Source: Candidatus Palauibacter rhopaloidicola
GTDB lineage: Bacteria; Gemmatimonadota; Gemmatimonadetes; Palauibacterales; Palauibacteraceae
DNA length: 64,000 bases
Assembly: GCA_026914155.1 (NCBI GenBank)
Contig: JAPPGH010000062.1
Location: forward strand, 1 to 64,000
Direction: 5' to 3'
The notes under the pieces were generated by a model, which worked only from the letters and a program-made list of their open reading frames with translations, did not search any database and had not been told where the DNA came from. A program made the position numbers and the translations under genes. This document shows positions 28,619 through 36,104 of this stretch, one piece after another (position 1 is the stretch's first letter; each line of letters starts with the position of its first letter).

Positions 28619-28686
28619 AGATCGACGAAATCCGCTCGGCCGTGCACACGATGCAACAAGGCCAGTTCAGAGAAGTCGAAGTGTGA
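28615..28686 (+). CDS. 23-residue mini-ORF coupled to DUF433 gene
   Basis: GTG 28615 overlaps the DUF433 stop (GTGA). It encodes MKIDEIRSAVHTMQQGQFRE plus three residues before a TGA. The opening looks like the first residues of small conserved proteins starting with an EIR-helix, so it may be a gene truncated by an early stop or deletion rather than a true micropeptide. There is no independent evidence of expression. Confidence 0.25.
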   Translation: MKIDEIRSAVHTMQQGQFREVEV

Positions 28687-28713
28687 TCGTGTGGTCCGAA
28701 TCAGGCAGATAGC

Positions 28714-29553
28714 CTACCGCCGTTCCAGGATGCAGTAGCGGTAGAGTTTCAGCGTTTCGCGCCAGTCTTCGGGGTACTCGGCGACCATCTCGCCCAAGCC
28801 GTATTCCTCCGCGAGTTCCGCGAACGTGCCGGACTCGGCCACGTCGAACGGCGCCTGTTTCTCGAACACCGTGAGGTCGGGGAAGCCGGTGGGGAACGAG
28901 GCTTGCATCGCCCGCTCCACGCCCTCGAGCCGTCTGCGGTCCTCGTCGGAGTCGAAGTCGCGGCGCTGCAGGTCCACCGAGAAGTAGTCGAAGGCGATGC
29001 GGAACGACGGCATCGCGTCGGCGAGCCGGTTCAGGAACGGCATGATGCTCTCGGGGGGCAGGTACATCGTGTTGCCCTCCCACACCATCAGCGTGGGCGC
29101 CTCGGGGTCGAAGCCGAGGTCGGCCAGACCGCCCGGCACGTCCTCCTCCAGGTAGTTGGCGAAGAGCGACGGCGGCTGCTCGATCCCGTTGTCCGTCAGG
29201 ATGTGGCGTTTGAACTCGAGGACCGCCTTCTGGTCCACCTCGTAGAAGGTCGCGCCCGTGCCGCGGTAGAAGTGGGCGCGCATGTCGAAGCCGCCGCCGA
29301 GCAGCACGACCTGCCGGGCCCCGTCCACGATCCCCTGCTCCACGAACCGGTTGAAGAAGCGGGTGCGGAAGCGGACCATCGTCGTCGAGGGCGGGAACAC
29401 CGCCTCCAGTTGCCGGGCGGCCGTGCGCGCCCGGTCGTTCGAGAACCACGGCGCGTAGGGATCGTTGAAGAGCGGCCGCGGCTTCTCGGGCTCCAGCGCC
29501 CGAATGGACGCGATGACGAAGGCCGTCGCACCGATTTCGTTGATATCGATCAT
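28714..29553 (-). CDS. class I SAM-dependent methyltransferase, LCM-like
   Basis: 279 residues. ALEPEKPRPLFNDPYAPWF opens the protein as in the leucine-carboxyl-methyltransferase-like family. VVLLGGGFDMRAHFYR is the SAM-binding glycine loop, TFYEVDQKAVLEFKRHIL carries the acidic residue for the ribose, and LMVWEGNTMYLPPESI is the conserved post-II block. Related bacterial enzymes methylate small-molecule acids or natural-product carboxylates; the substrate here is unknown. It is divergent from the barrel gene at 29761. Confidence 0.8.
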   Translation of the reverse strand: MIDINEIGATAFVIASIRALEPEKPRPLFNDPYAPWFSNDRARTAARQLEAVFPPSTTMVRFRTRFFNRFVEQGIVDGARQVVLLGGGFDMRAHFYRGTGATFYEVDQKAVLEFKRHILTDNGIEQPPSLFANYLEEDVPGGLADLGFDPEAPTLMVWEGNTMYLPPESIMPFLNRLADAMPSFRIAFDYFSVDLQRRDFDSDEDRRRLEGVERAMQASFPTGFPDLTVFEKQAPFDVAESGTFAELAEEYGLGEMVAEYPEDWRETLKLYRYCILERR

Positions 29554-29760
29554 GGGTCGGAGACCTGGGATGTGTGAGGGTGAAGGATGCGGTCGAGAGA
29601 AGCTCGGCGACCGTCACATACAATACAAAGGCGGGAGAACACTTCAACAGCGCTCCGGTTGATGATCGGGGGTCGACGGCGGAGAATGGAGCGGGGAAGG
29701 GTCGCCGCCTCGCTCCGGGGGCGGCTGCCGGCCTACGCACTTCGCATGGAGGGAGACGCC

Positions 29761-30534
29761 ATGTCCGCAGGACGTTATTCCGCACACGCCGCGATCCCCG
29801 CGGCGGCCCTGGTCCTCGCGCTGGCGGCCGCGCCGCTCGGGGCGCAGACGACCATCGGCCTGAGGGTCGGCCTCGGTTCCGCAACCCTGTCCGGGGACGC
29901 CGCGGCCGCGCGAGGCGGACGAGCGTTCGACGAACCCAGAGGCGGGATCGTGGCGGGGGTGGACGCCGGGGTCCCGCTGAGCGGCGGCCTGGGCGTGCGC
30001 CTCGGCATGGGCCTGGCCCAGAAGGGCGGCTCCGTGGAGGTGCCGTCGTCGATCGTCGCGAGCCGCCTGCTCGCCGAGCCGACGGCCGAGTTGGAATACG
30101 TGCAGTTCTCCGGGCTCCTCCGCGCGGGCACCGCCGGCGAAGGGGGAAATCTCAGCTTCGGCCTTCTCGCCGGGCCCTACGTGGCCTTCAACCTCTCGTG
30201 CCAGGTGGCGGTGGCGTCGGTCGATCCCGGGCCCCTCCGTCCCGAAGTCCCGCCGGGGATTCCCAACCGCGTCGGCGCGCGAGGGGCCGGAGGCGCCGGG
30301 CGGACGGTGAGCGCGCAGGACACGGAAGTCGCCTGCGGGGAGGGCGGCGTGAGCGCGGTCAAGTCCACCGACTTCGGACTCGCCGTCGGCGGCGGGTTCC
30401 AGGTGAGACTGTCCGACTCGATGGACCTGGCGTTCGAAGTCATCTATTCCAGGGGCTTCACCGAAATCGATGACGAAGGGAAGAAGACCGGCCACGTGGC
30501 CTTCCAGGGCGGCCTCGAATTCGCGATCGGGTGA
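29761..30534 (+). CDS. PorT/OmpA-like outer membrane beta-barrel protein (paralogue 4)
   Basis: About 257 residues from ATG 29761, preceded by GGAGGGAG. The signal peptide ends ...AAAPLGAQ, and the mature part starts TTIGLRVGLGSATLSGD. The first loop is longer than in the paralogues. The cysteine pair is in NLSC and EVAC, separated by a long Gly/Pro/Arg-rich loop, then STDFGLAVGGGFQVRL. It shares one base with the following lipoprotein gene (TGATG), so the two are coupled, as for paralogue 3. Confidence 0.7.
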   Translation: MSAGRYSAHAAIPAAALVLALAAAPLGAQTTIGLRVGLGSATLSGDAAAARGGRAFDEPRGGIVAGVDAGVPLSGGLGVRLGMGLAQKGGSVEVPSSIVASRLLAEPTAELEYVQFSGLLRAGTAGEGGNLSFGLLAGPYVAFNLSCQVAVASVDPGPLRPEVPPGIPNRVGARGAGGAGRTVSAQDTEVACGEGGVSAVKSTDFGLAVGGGFQVRLSDSMDLAFEVIYSRGFTEIDDEGKKTGHVAFQGGLEFAIG

Positions 30535-31643
30535 TGCGGCCCACGCGGGGGATCGCGATCGCCGCCGTGCTCGCATGCGCCTGCGGGGAGCCGAGCGATT
30601 CCGATTCGCCTTACGTCCGGCTCGATCCGTATGCCTCCGTCGTGTCCCCGCCGAGCCAGCGCGACGAGGTCGTCCTGCTGGAGGGCGGCACGGCGTGCGT
30701 CACCGAGACGTATTGGTACCGCGTCGTCTGTACCGATCCCGACGGCGATTCGTTCAGATTCGGCAAGGAAGGTGAAGGGCCGGGTGAGTTCACGGACCCG
30801 GTCGATATTCTGCGCGGACCGGCGGGCACGATCGGCGTAACGGACAGACGGCTGAACCGCCTGTCCGTGTTCTCGCGGTTCGGTCAGTTCATGGCCTCCA
30901 GGCCGGGGCTCCCGAACCGCCTGAGCTTCAGCAGTCCGTCCGCCATGGAGGGGACGATGGCCGCCCGCTATATGAAGTCCGATCCGGGTGTCGGCTCTTC
31001 CTTCGTACAAGCGGAAATCGATGCCGCCACGGGCCGCATGATATGGGAACGGACCTTCCCCGAAGAGGCGGATGTCGTGGATTGCTCGACGTCCTGGCCC
31101 GGCCGGGATGGCGCTTCGCTCGGGGCAGGGTACTCCGATGGACGCGGCGGTCTTCTCTTCGTCACCTGCTTCGGCGAGTTCCTCGTCTGGTATGCCGACC
31201 GGGACACGGAAGATCCCACGGCCATCGTGCGGTCGACGTACGTCGAGCGGTATCCGTCCGACGAGGATGTGGCGGCGCTAATGGGGTGGCTGAATTCACA
31301 GCCGGCGGGCGGATTCCGCCCGTTCTCCGGCGAGGATGAGATCCGTGAGAGACCCAAGGTCTGGTACGGCGCACGGGTGGTGGATGATGGACGTCGATTC
31401 TGGGCCGTGTCGCACTGGAATTCGGTGGACGATGTGATCCCCGCCCTCAGCTACATCGACATGTTCCGACTCACGGAGCAGGGCCCCCAGCATGCCCTGA
31501 CGTTGCAGGTAGCGGACAAGGTCGTGGCGATGGATGTCCTCGGGAACACGCTCGCGGTCCTCGTGCAGCGTGACGTCGGCGGCGTGATCCCGGAGCGCCG
31601 CGTGAACTGGTTCGACGTGACTCAGGTAACCGCCCAGCGCTGA
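30534..31643 (+). CDS. 6-bladed beta-propeller lipoprotein
   Basis: About 369 residues from ATG 30534. The signal sequence reaches a lipobox at ACAC near residue 17. The region after it contains FGKEGEGPGEFTDPVDILRGP and VTDRRLNRLSVFSRFGQFM, the hallmark blade of the 6-bladed beta-propeller (NHL-like) lipoproteins common in Gemmatimonadota and Bacteroidetes. Later blades are more degenerate. It is probably a periplasmic or surface binding protein. It is coupled at both ends: one-base overlaps with the barrel gene and with the DUF1569 gene. Confidence 0.7.
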   Translation: MRPTRGIAIAAVLACACGEPSDSDSPYVRLDPYASVVSPPSQRDEVVLLEGGTACVTETYWYRVVCTDPDGDSFRFGKEGEGPGEFTDPVDILRGPAGTIGVTDRRLNRLSVFSRFGQFMASRPGLPNRLSFSSPSAMEGTMAARYMKSDPGVGSSFVQAEIDAATGRMIWERTFPEEADVVDCSTSWPGRDGASLGAGYSDGRGGLLFVTCFGEFLVWYADRDTEDPTAIVRSTYVERYPSDEDVAALMGWLNSQPAGGFRPFSGEDEIRERPKVWYGARVVDDGRRFWAVSHWNSVDDVIPALSYIDMFRLTEQGPQHALTLQVADKVVAMDVLGNTLAVLVQRDVGGVIPERRVNWFDVTQVTAQR

Positions 31644-32155
31644 TGGCAAAGAAGGACGCGCGGTTGAATCCGACGCTCCTCAGCCGACGGGCGGTGGCAC
31701 GGATGCACGCGCGTATCGACCGGCTCCTGCCGGAGAGCGATCCCCGTTGGGGAACGATGTCGGCGGCGCAAATGGTCTGCCATGTTGCTGACCACCTGCG
31801 CGTCGCGCTGGGCGACACTCAGGTCAACCCGGGGAAGCTCGCGCTCAGATTCCGTAGCCGGGACATCGCGGTGAACCCGGGGCTGCTTCGGTTCAAGCCG
31901 GTTCGACACCTCTTCGTTCACCGGCTGCCGTGGCCGAAAGCGAGGTTTCGTGCTCCTCCCGAAATGCGGAGGGCGGCTCCGGGCGAGTGGCGAGAGGATA
32001 TCGCTTCACTTCATGCCCTCGTGGATCGCGTCAGTGACAAGCCTCCCGTCGAGCCGTGGGGCCGCCATCCGTGGTGCGGCTCTATCTCAGGGCAGGAATG
32101 GGGATCGATCTGCTGGCGACACCTCGACTATCACCTCAGGCAGTTCGGCGTATAG
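31643..32155 (+). CDS. DUF1569 / DinB-like protein
   Basis: 170 residues. RMHARIDRLLPESDPRWGTMSAAQMVCHVADHL, then WREDIASLHALVDRVSDK and a C-terminal WGSICWRHLDYHLRQFG match DUF1569, a four-helix DinB-superfamily bundle whose histidines (MVCHVADH, HLDYHLRQF) usually bind a divalent metal. Members include thiol-dependent transferases, but most are uncharacterised. It begins at the stop of the propeller gene. Confidence 0.75.
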   Translation: MAKKDARLNPTLLSRRAVARMHARIDRLLPESDPRWGTMSAAQMVCHVADHLRVALGDTQVNPGKLALRFRSRDIAVNPGLLRFKPVRHLFVHRLPWPKARFRAPPEMRRAAPGEWREDIASLHALVDRVSDKPPVEPWGRHPWCGSISGQEWGSICWRHLDYHLRQFGV

Positions 32156-32161
32156 CGGCGT

Positions 32162-32461
32162 TCAAGCGCTCGCATGGCCGCCCCCTGCGACCACCACCTG
32201 TTTCCGTCCCATCATGTCGGCGAGCGCGCGGGCGTCATCGATGAAGCCAGGCAGCAGCTTCAGCGTGGCTTCGGCGAAGTCCTCGCCGTAGTTGCGCGTC
32301 GTGACGTCCAGGTTGTCCCGGTAGCGCAGCCACCGTTCGGCCGCTGCGCAGTCGATGAGGTCGTGGCGGGCCTCCAAAGTCCAGGTTTCGGTTCCGTCGC
32401 GCGTCGTCCGGGGCGCTCCCCGGTCTCGGGCTGCCGCCAAGATACGATACGCGCCCGCTTC
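32162..32461 (-). pseudogene. 5'-truncated HEPN-type nucleotidyltransferase substrate-binding relic
   Basis: The frame continues directly after the brnA stop codon, in the same frame, with no good start (the first possible one is TTG 32440). AYRILAAARDRGAPR, then EARHDLIDCAAAERWLRYRD and TTRNYGEDFAEATLKLLP align with the C-terminal two thirds of HI0074-type HEPN proteins that pair with minimal nucleotidyltransferases. The N-terminal helix is missing. The usual RNxxxHxY RNase-like motif reads RDNLDVTTRNY, so the key histidine is replaced by arginine. No nucleotidyltransferase gene is adjacent. It is probably non-functional; the family assignment is my alignment from memory. Confidence 0.5.
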
Positions 32462-32782
32462 CTAAAGCCCCTTCCCGGACCGCTTGATCCAATCAAGCAG
32501 GGCCTCGTCGATCCGAGTCTGCCAACCGCGCCCTCCGGCGCGGAAGTGGTCGATGACGTCCTGCGACAGCCGGATGGTGGTCGACACCTTCGGCCGCGCC
32601 TTCGGGGGCCGGCCCCGGCGCACGGGCGCCTTGGCAAACTTCTTCGGCCAGCCATCCCTGGAGAGGTCGGGCGCCGTTTCCGGATCAAGACCTCGGGCCG
32701 TAGAGCCGTCGTTCTCGTTCATTTTTTTGCCTGGGGTCCTGATCGTCTCGGCGCGTCGTATCTTGTCGAATTCGATTCGCAT
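32462..32782 (-). CDS. brnA: BrnA-type ribbon-helix-helix antitoxin with remnant of brnT fused in front
   Basis: The 106-residue ORF starts at ATG 32782. From an internal Met at 32722 (MNENDGSTARGLDPETAPDL) it is a normal BrnA: RPKVSTTIRLSQDVIDHFRA...WQTRIDEALLDWIK is the ribbon-helix-helix DNA-binding domain. The first 20 codons (MRIEFDKIRRAETIRTPGKK) look instead like the very start of a BrnT toxin, as though the rest of brnT had been deleted and its start joined in frame to brnA. BrnA normally neutralises BrnT and represses the operon. An AT-rich promoter-operator lies just upstream. Confidence 0.75.
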   Translation of the reverse strand: MRIEFDKIRRAETIRTPGKKMNENDGSTARGLDPETAPDLSRDGWPKKFAKAPVRRGRPPKARPKVSTTIRLSQDVIDHFRAGGRGWQTRIDEALLDWIKRSGKGL

Positions 32783-32788
32783 GAATTA

Positions 32789-32814
32789 ATGTTACTACAT
32801 AAATTCCCCGTCAA
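32789..32814 (-). promoter_or_regulatory. AT-rich promoter/operator of the brnA remnant operon
   Basis: On the minus strand TTGACG (32814-32809) precedes an AT-rich stretch containing ATGTAGTAACAT (32800-32789), whose four-base ends ATGT and ACAT are inverted. This is the only strongly AT-rich spot for kilobases. It is what a brnTA autoregulatory promoter would look like, and it reaches to within seven bases of the ATG. Confidence 0.45.
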
Positions 32815-32939
32815 CGCTTTTGCCTCGCGGGTCCTGTGCTTGACGAACCTCTCCGACGTGAACGGGTAGAGGCTTGGTCATGAAACGGACCCTCTGTGCG
32901 TTACTAACCAGCCCGATCGGATGAAACCTGGAGGTGGAG

Positions 32940-33107
32940 ATGAAGTACCTGGCGGCGCTGCAAGAGTCCGAGGAGGGATTCTCCGTCTGGGTTCCGGGCC
33001 TTCCGGGTTGTGCGTCCCAAGGGGCGACCGAGGAGGAAGCCTTGGCGAACATCGCGGATGCCGTGCGCGAGTACCTCGAAGTGAAACGGCAGCTGTCGCA
33101 TGGGTGA
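32940..33107 (+). CDS. HicB-family antitoxin (short form), no hicA beside it
   Basis: 55 residues from ATG 32940, right after GGAGGTGGAG. MKYLAALQESEEGFSVWVPG, LPGCASQGATEEEALANIAD and VREYLEV are the complete HicB partial-RNase-H-fold domain. No C-terminal DNA-binding domain follows. The expected HicA toxin (about 60-80 residues with a conserved GSH) is not found on either side. It is therefore an orphan antitoxin or a generic HicB-like domain protein. Confidence 0.75.
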   Translation: MKYLAALQESEEGFSVWVPGLPGCASQGATEEEALANIADAVREYLEVKRQLSHG

Positions 33108-33186
33108 GGAAGTCGGTGCGCCAATTCCACGGCTATTTCGTCGTCAGCGTGTCCTTCTCTCTCTCCTGAGTGCCGTCGGAGGGAAG

Positions 33187-33975
33187 ATGGGTGAGAGCGA
33201 CGTCCAGTGGCTCCTCTTCGACTACGGCCGCCGGTGTCGGCAGCGCGGCAGTGAGCCGCCCTATGACTTCATTACCGACGAGGACGGGCCGCGTTCCTTC
33301 ACCGCCGTGGCCGACCGGGACAAGCTCGCGGCCCGTGGATTTCTTGTCTCCGGTGCCTGGCATCTCACGCCGGAAGGCCGTCGGCTCGCCGACAATCTCA
33401 AGAACGGGGATGTCTCCGTTTTCGCGACTCGTTTCCGGAGCCGAGGCGGCAATCCTTCAACCGACGGAAGGCGCCGACCGCCGGCTGTCCGCGGTCGCGA
33501 CGAAGCTGCCCGCAACAACGGCAGGCCAAGGGGCGGTCTCCTCGCCACGATCGGTTACGAGGGGCGGAGCTACGAAGCCTACTTCAACGAACTGCTCCGG
33601 GCTGGAATCTCTCGCCTCTGCGACGTGCGCCGGAACCCGATCAGTCGCAAGTGGGGATTCTCGAAGCGATTTCTCCAGCAAGGCTGTGACGCGTTCGGCA
33701 TCCGGTATGAACCGTTCCGGGAGCTCGGCGTCGATTCCGGAGCGCGCGCAAACCTCACGGACCGCGCCGCGTACGAGCGCCTCTTCGCCCAATACGAAGC
33801 CACGACCCTGTCTCGGTGCCAGGACGCCGTGGCCAGAATCGCCGGATGGATCGACGCCGGAGACCGCGTGGCGATCACCTGTTACGAACGCGATTTCGGG
33901 GACTGTCACCGTTCCCGTGTCGCCGGCGCCATCATCGCGGCCGCAGCCCAGCCTCTGCGGCCGAAGCACCTGTAG
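33187..33975 (+). CDS. DUF488 family protein with N-terminal winged-helix-like region
   Basis: 262 residues from ATG 33187, after GGAGG; the frame is open from 33100. Residues 1-85 (DVQWLLFDYGRRCRQRG...LAARGFLVSGAWHLTPEGRRLADNL) look like a small winged helix. Residues about 115-262 are DUF488: LLATIGYEGRSYEAYFNELL, CDVRRNPISRKWGFSKRFL, and near the end ITCYERDFGDCHRSRVA. The CDVR and CYE...CHR residues suggest a metal or nucleotide site. The next gene belongs to a family that often accompanies it but is truncated here. Confidence 0.75.
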   Translation: MGESDVQWLLFDYGRRCRQRGSEPPYDFITDEDGPRSFTAVADRDKLAARGFLVSGAWHLTPEGRRLADNLKNGDVSVFATRFRSRGGNPSTDGRRRPPAVRGRDEAARNNGRPRGGLLATIGYEGRSYEAYFNELLRAGISRLCDVRRNPISRKWGFSKRFLQQGCDAFGIRYEPFRELGVDSGARANLTDRAAYERLFAQYEATTLSRCQDAVARIAGWIDAGDRVAITCYERDFGDCHRSRVAGAIIAAAAQPLRPKHL

Positions 33976-33983
33976 GGCGCGCC

Positions 33984-34355
33984 GTGACCAAAGACCGCAT
34001 CCTCGTGACCGTCAAGACCTACCCCGAGCTGTCGAAGACATACGGAGAGACCGTCTGCACGGCGGGCATCCGGGAGGATGGCACCTGGGTGCGTCTCTAT
34101 CCGGTGCCGTTCCGCCGGCTGGGCGATGGCGAGCAGTACAAGCTGTACGATTGGATCACCTGTCCGTTGGCCAAACACACGAGGGATCCGCGTCCAGAAT
34201 CGTATCGCCCGATCGGGGAGATCGAGCGCGTCGCCCACGTCGGAACCGCAGACGGCTGGCGGGAACGACGTGCGCTTCTCCTGGGGCGCCCACGGGTATA
34301 CGGGTCGCTGAGCGAACTCATCGAGGCCGCGAAGAGCAACGTGTCGTCACTCGCG
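33984..34355 (+). pseudogene. 3'-truncated partner of DUF488, reading into a lipoprotein frame
   Basis: It starts at GTG 33984, eight bases after DUF488. DRILVTVKTYPELSKTYGET, VCTAGIREDGTWVRLYPVPF and SELIEAAKSNVSSLA follow a conserved family of about 220 residues that often sits beside DUF488. After about residue 124 the similarity stops and the frame continues as arginine-rich sequence. It then passes without a stop into the lipoprotein frame, ending at 34880. The second half of the gene has been lost through a deletion. Confidence 0.65.
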
Positions 34356-34445
34356 CCCTGCTGTTTCCGAGGTCGCCGACGCCTCGGGCGACGGCTGCGG
34401 AATCGGCGTCAAGGCGGAAACGGGGTCGGAATGGAGGGGAGATCG

Positions 34446-34880
34446 ATGTTGAGATATGTCGCCGTGGTGCTCTTGCTCGTGGGGTGCAGCGAGTCGTCCG
34501 AACCGCTCGAGCCGGCTCCGCCCGAGCCGCTTCCGCCGCGGGACAACATTACCGGCGCCTACGAGGGCAAGTTGGGGGCCTGGGACTTCAGAATCCGGCT
34601 GACCGACGACGACGGGGCGCTGTCCGGCTCCTACGCCATCCGCACGAGTACCACCGGAGAGTTCGAGAACTCCGGGACGCTCGCGGGGTCGGCGACGCAG
34701 CGGCCCAACCAGGCCCTGACACAGGATGTCTCGCTCACAGTGGCGGGGACCCTCGTCGGAACCTTCACGGGCACCGCAACGGGGCGGTCGAGACTGGCCG
34801 GCACGATCGAGTACCAACCGGGGGATGGGAGCGGCGGGCTGCAGAGGCTCGAGATCACGCTCACCCGGTCCGGATTTTAG
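34446..34880 (+). CDS. small lipoprotein with predicted beta-sandwich domain
   Basis: 144 residues from ATG 34446, preceded by GGAGGGGAG. The signal peptide MLRYVAVVLLLVGC ends in a lipobox; a Pro/Glu-rich linker follows (PLEPAPPEPLPPRD). Then comes an all-beta domain starting ITGAYEGKLGAWDFRIRLTD and continuing in short alternating strands (SGSYAI, SGTLAGSA, LTVAGTLVGTFTG) that resemble lipocalin-like repeats. Function unknown. It is preceded in frame by the truncated gene above, so a fused read-through product is possible on paper, although the strong ribosome site favours its own start. Confidence 0.6.
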   Translation: MLRYVAVVLLLVGCSESSEPLEPAPPEPLPPRDNITGAYEGKLGAWDFRIRLTDDDGALSGSYAIRTSTTGEFENSGTLAGSATQRPNQALTQDVSLTVAGTLVGTFTGTATGRSRLAGTIEYQPGDGSGGLQRLEITLTRSGF

Positions 34881-34881
34881 G

Positions 34882-35145
34882 CTAGCCCAGCTTTCCGGCG
34901 ATCGTGAGGACCGTGCCGGCCAGATCCTCGATATTGTCGACGATGCGGGTGATCTTCTCGTTCCGCGAGCCTGCCCCGTTCACGATCTCCATCAGCTCCG
35001 CCAGCCGCTGCTTGTCGTCGTGGGTCGGGAACAGCTCCTCGATCTCGCGGTCGGTCATCGTGGTGAGCGACGAGATATCGCCGGCCAACTGACGGTCGGT
35101 CTCCTGCGCCGCCTCCGCGGCGATTTTGCTCCAGTCCAGGCCCAT
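34882..35145 (-). CDS. small hypothetical protein
   Basis: An 87-residue, mostly helical, acidic cytoplasmic protein (MGLDWSKIAAEAAQETDRQL..., ending AGTVLTIAGKLG). No domain is recognised. It lies 32 bases downstream of the lipoprotein gene at 35178 on the same strand, so it is probably the second gene of that operon. GGAG lies about eight bases upstream of its ATG on the minus strand. Confidence 0.55.
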   Translation of the reverse strand: MGLDWSKIAAEAAQETDRQLAGDISSLTTMTDREIEELFPTHDDKQRLAELMEIVNGAGSRNEKITRIVDNIEDLAGTVLTIAGKLG

Positions 35146-35177
35146 GGGGCGTTCTCCTGTGCCGTGGGGTCAGCGGG

Positions 35178-35819
35178 TCAGCTGCCCGTAATCGTCGTCT
35201 TGATCTCTTCGAGCTTTTCCAGGTACTCGGTGGCCTCGCCGGCGCCCGACACCAGGCGCGACACGGCGGTGTCGACCCCATCGATCACGCCGGACACCCG
35301 GTCCTCCGTCACACCCGTCGCCTCGAGAAAGCGGTCGCGGTTCTCGGCGACCTCGGCCGCGGACCAGAGAAAGCTGGTGAGCGTGTTGTTGATCGCCGCC
35401 GCCTCGTCATACGCCCGCTTGATGCTCCGACCGATCTGGCGCTCCAGCGCGTCGAGCGGCGCCACGAGCTCAAGACGCTTCTCGTTGATCTGCACCTGAA
35501 GGGCGGGGCCGGCATCGACCAGAAACTGGAGGCGGTCCGCCTCGCTCCCGTCCTCGACGATGCGGCGCCATTCCGCGGCCACCTGCGGGTTGCCGAAGAT
35601 GTTCCGGGCGAACTGCGGCACCCATTTCTCGGCGAGAAAGCGGTCGATATCCCGACGCTTGAGGTCGAAGTACCGCTCCAGGAGCGTGACGTTGGCGTTC
35701 TCCAGCGCCTTGATGCGTTGACCGAGGGTCTGCGACAGCTCCGGCGCCTCGCTCGGAATGCTCACGCACCCGCACACGACCAACGTCAGGAGGCCCAGCA
35801 GGGCGGAACGGGTCCTCAT
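35178..35819 (-). CDS. helical lipoprotein of unknown function
   Basis: 213 residues. MRTRSALLGLLTLVVCGC gives a lipobox cysteine near residue 18. The remainder is almost entirely amphipathic helix (LSQTLGQRIKALENANVTLLERYFDLKRRDIDRF, AEWRRIVEDGSEADRLQFLV, LVAPLDALERQIGRSIKRAYDEA), suggesting a periplasmic coiled-coil protein. No catalytic motif is visible. It is the first gene of a two-gene operon with 34882. Confidence 0.6.
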   Translation of the reverse strand: MRTRSALLGLLTLVVCGCVSIPSEAPELSQTLGQRIKALENANVTLLERYFDLKRRDIDRFLAEKWVPQFARNIFGNPQVAAEWRRIVEDGSEADRLQFLVDAGPALQVQINEKRLELVAPLDALERQIGRSIKRAYDEAAAINNTLTSFLWSAAEVAENRDRFLEATGVTEDRVSGVIDGVDTAVSRLVSGAGEATEYLEKLEEIKTTITGS

Positions 35820-35996
35820 GGCTGCACTCCTCTTTGATTGCCTGAATCAGCCGGAACACGGAATCGCGTCCGTCGACCCCGCCGCACGCGGCGCGCCGGG
35901 GACTCATGTAGAACGCATCCCGGCCACCGATTGCGACGGATGGCGACCGGTCGTTCCGATCCATCAACCGGACCCGCAACCTTCTCGCCGTTCGCG

Positions 35997-36041
35997 GGTT
36001 GACATGGCCGGGCATCGCGTTCGACCCTGTGAGCCTTCCGG
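35997..36041 (+). promoter_or_regulatory. conserved 45-base block, copy A
   Basis: The block starts GGTTGAC and has ATCGCGTTCGA at its centre. It is identical to copy B (40717-40761) at 36 of 45 positions without gaps. It lies 64 bases upstream of the alpha/beta hydrolase start. TTGAC could serve as a -35 element. The 285-base gap holding it contains no other gene. Confidence 0.45.
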
Positions 36042-36104
36042 CCCCGCGGACCCCGCCGCTTGCGCCGTGATCGAGCCGACCGTCAACCCCACCCCAACTC
36101 CGCC

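Noticed and set aside
35997-36041. Possible tRNA T-arm because of GTTCGA
   Set aside because: No acceptor stem, D-arm or anticodon arm can be folded around it here or at 40717; treated as a repeated regulatory block.
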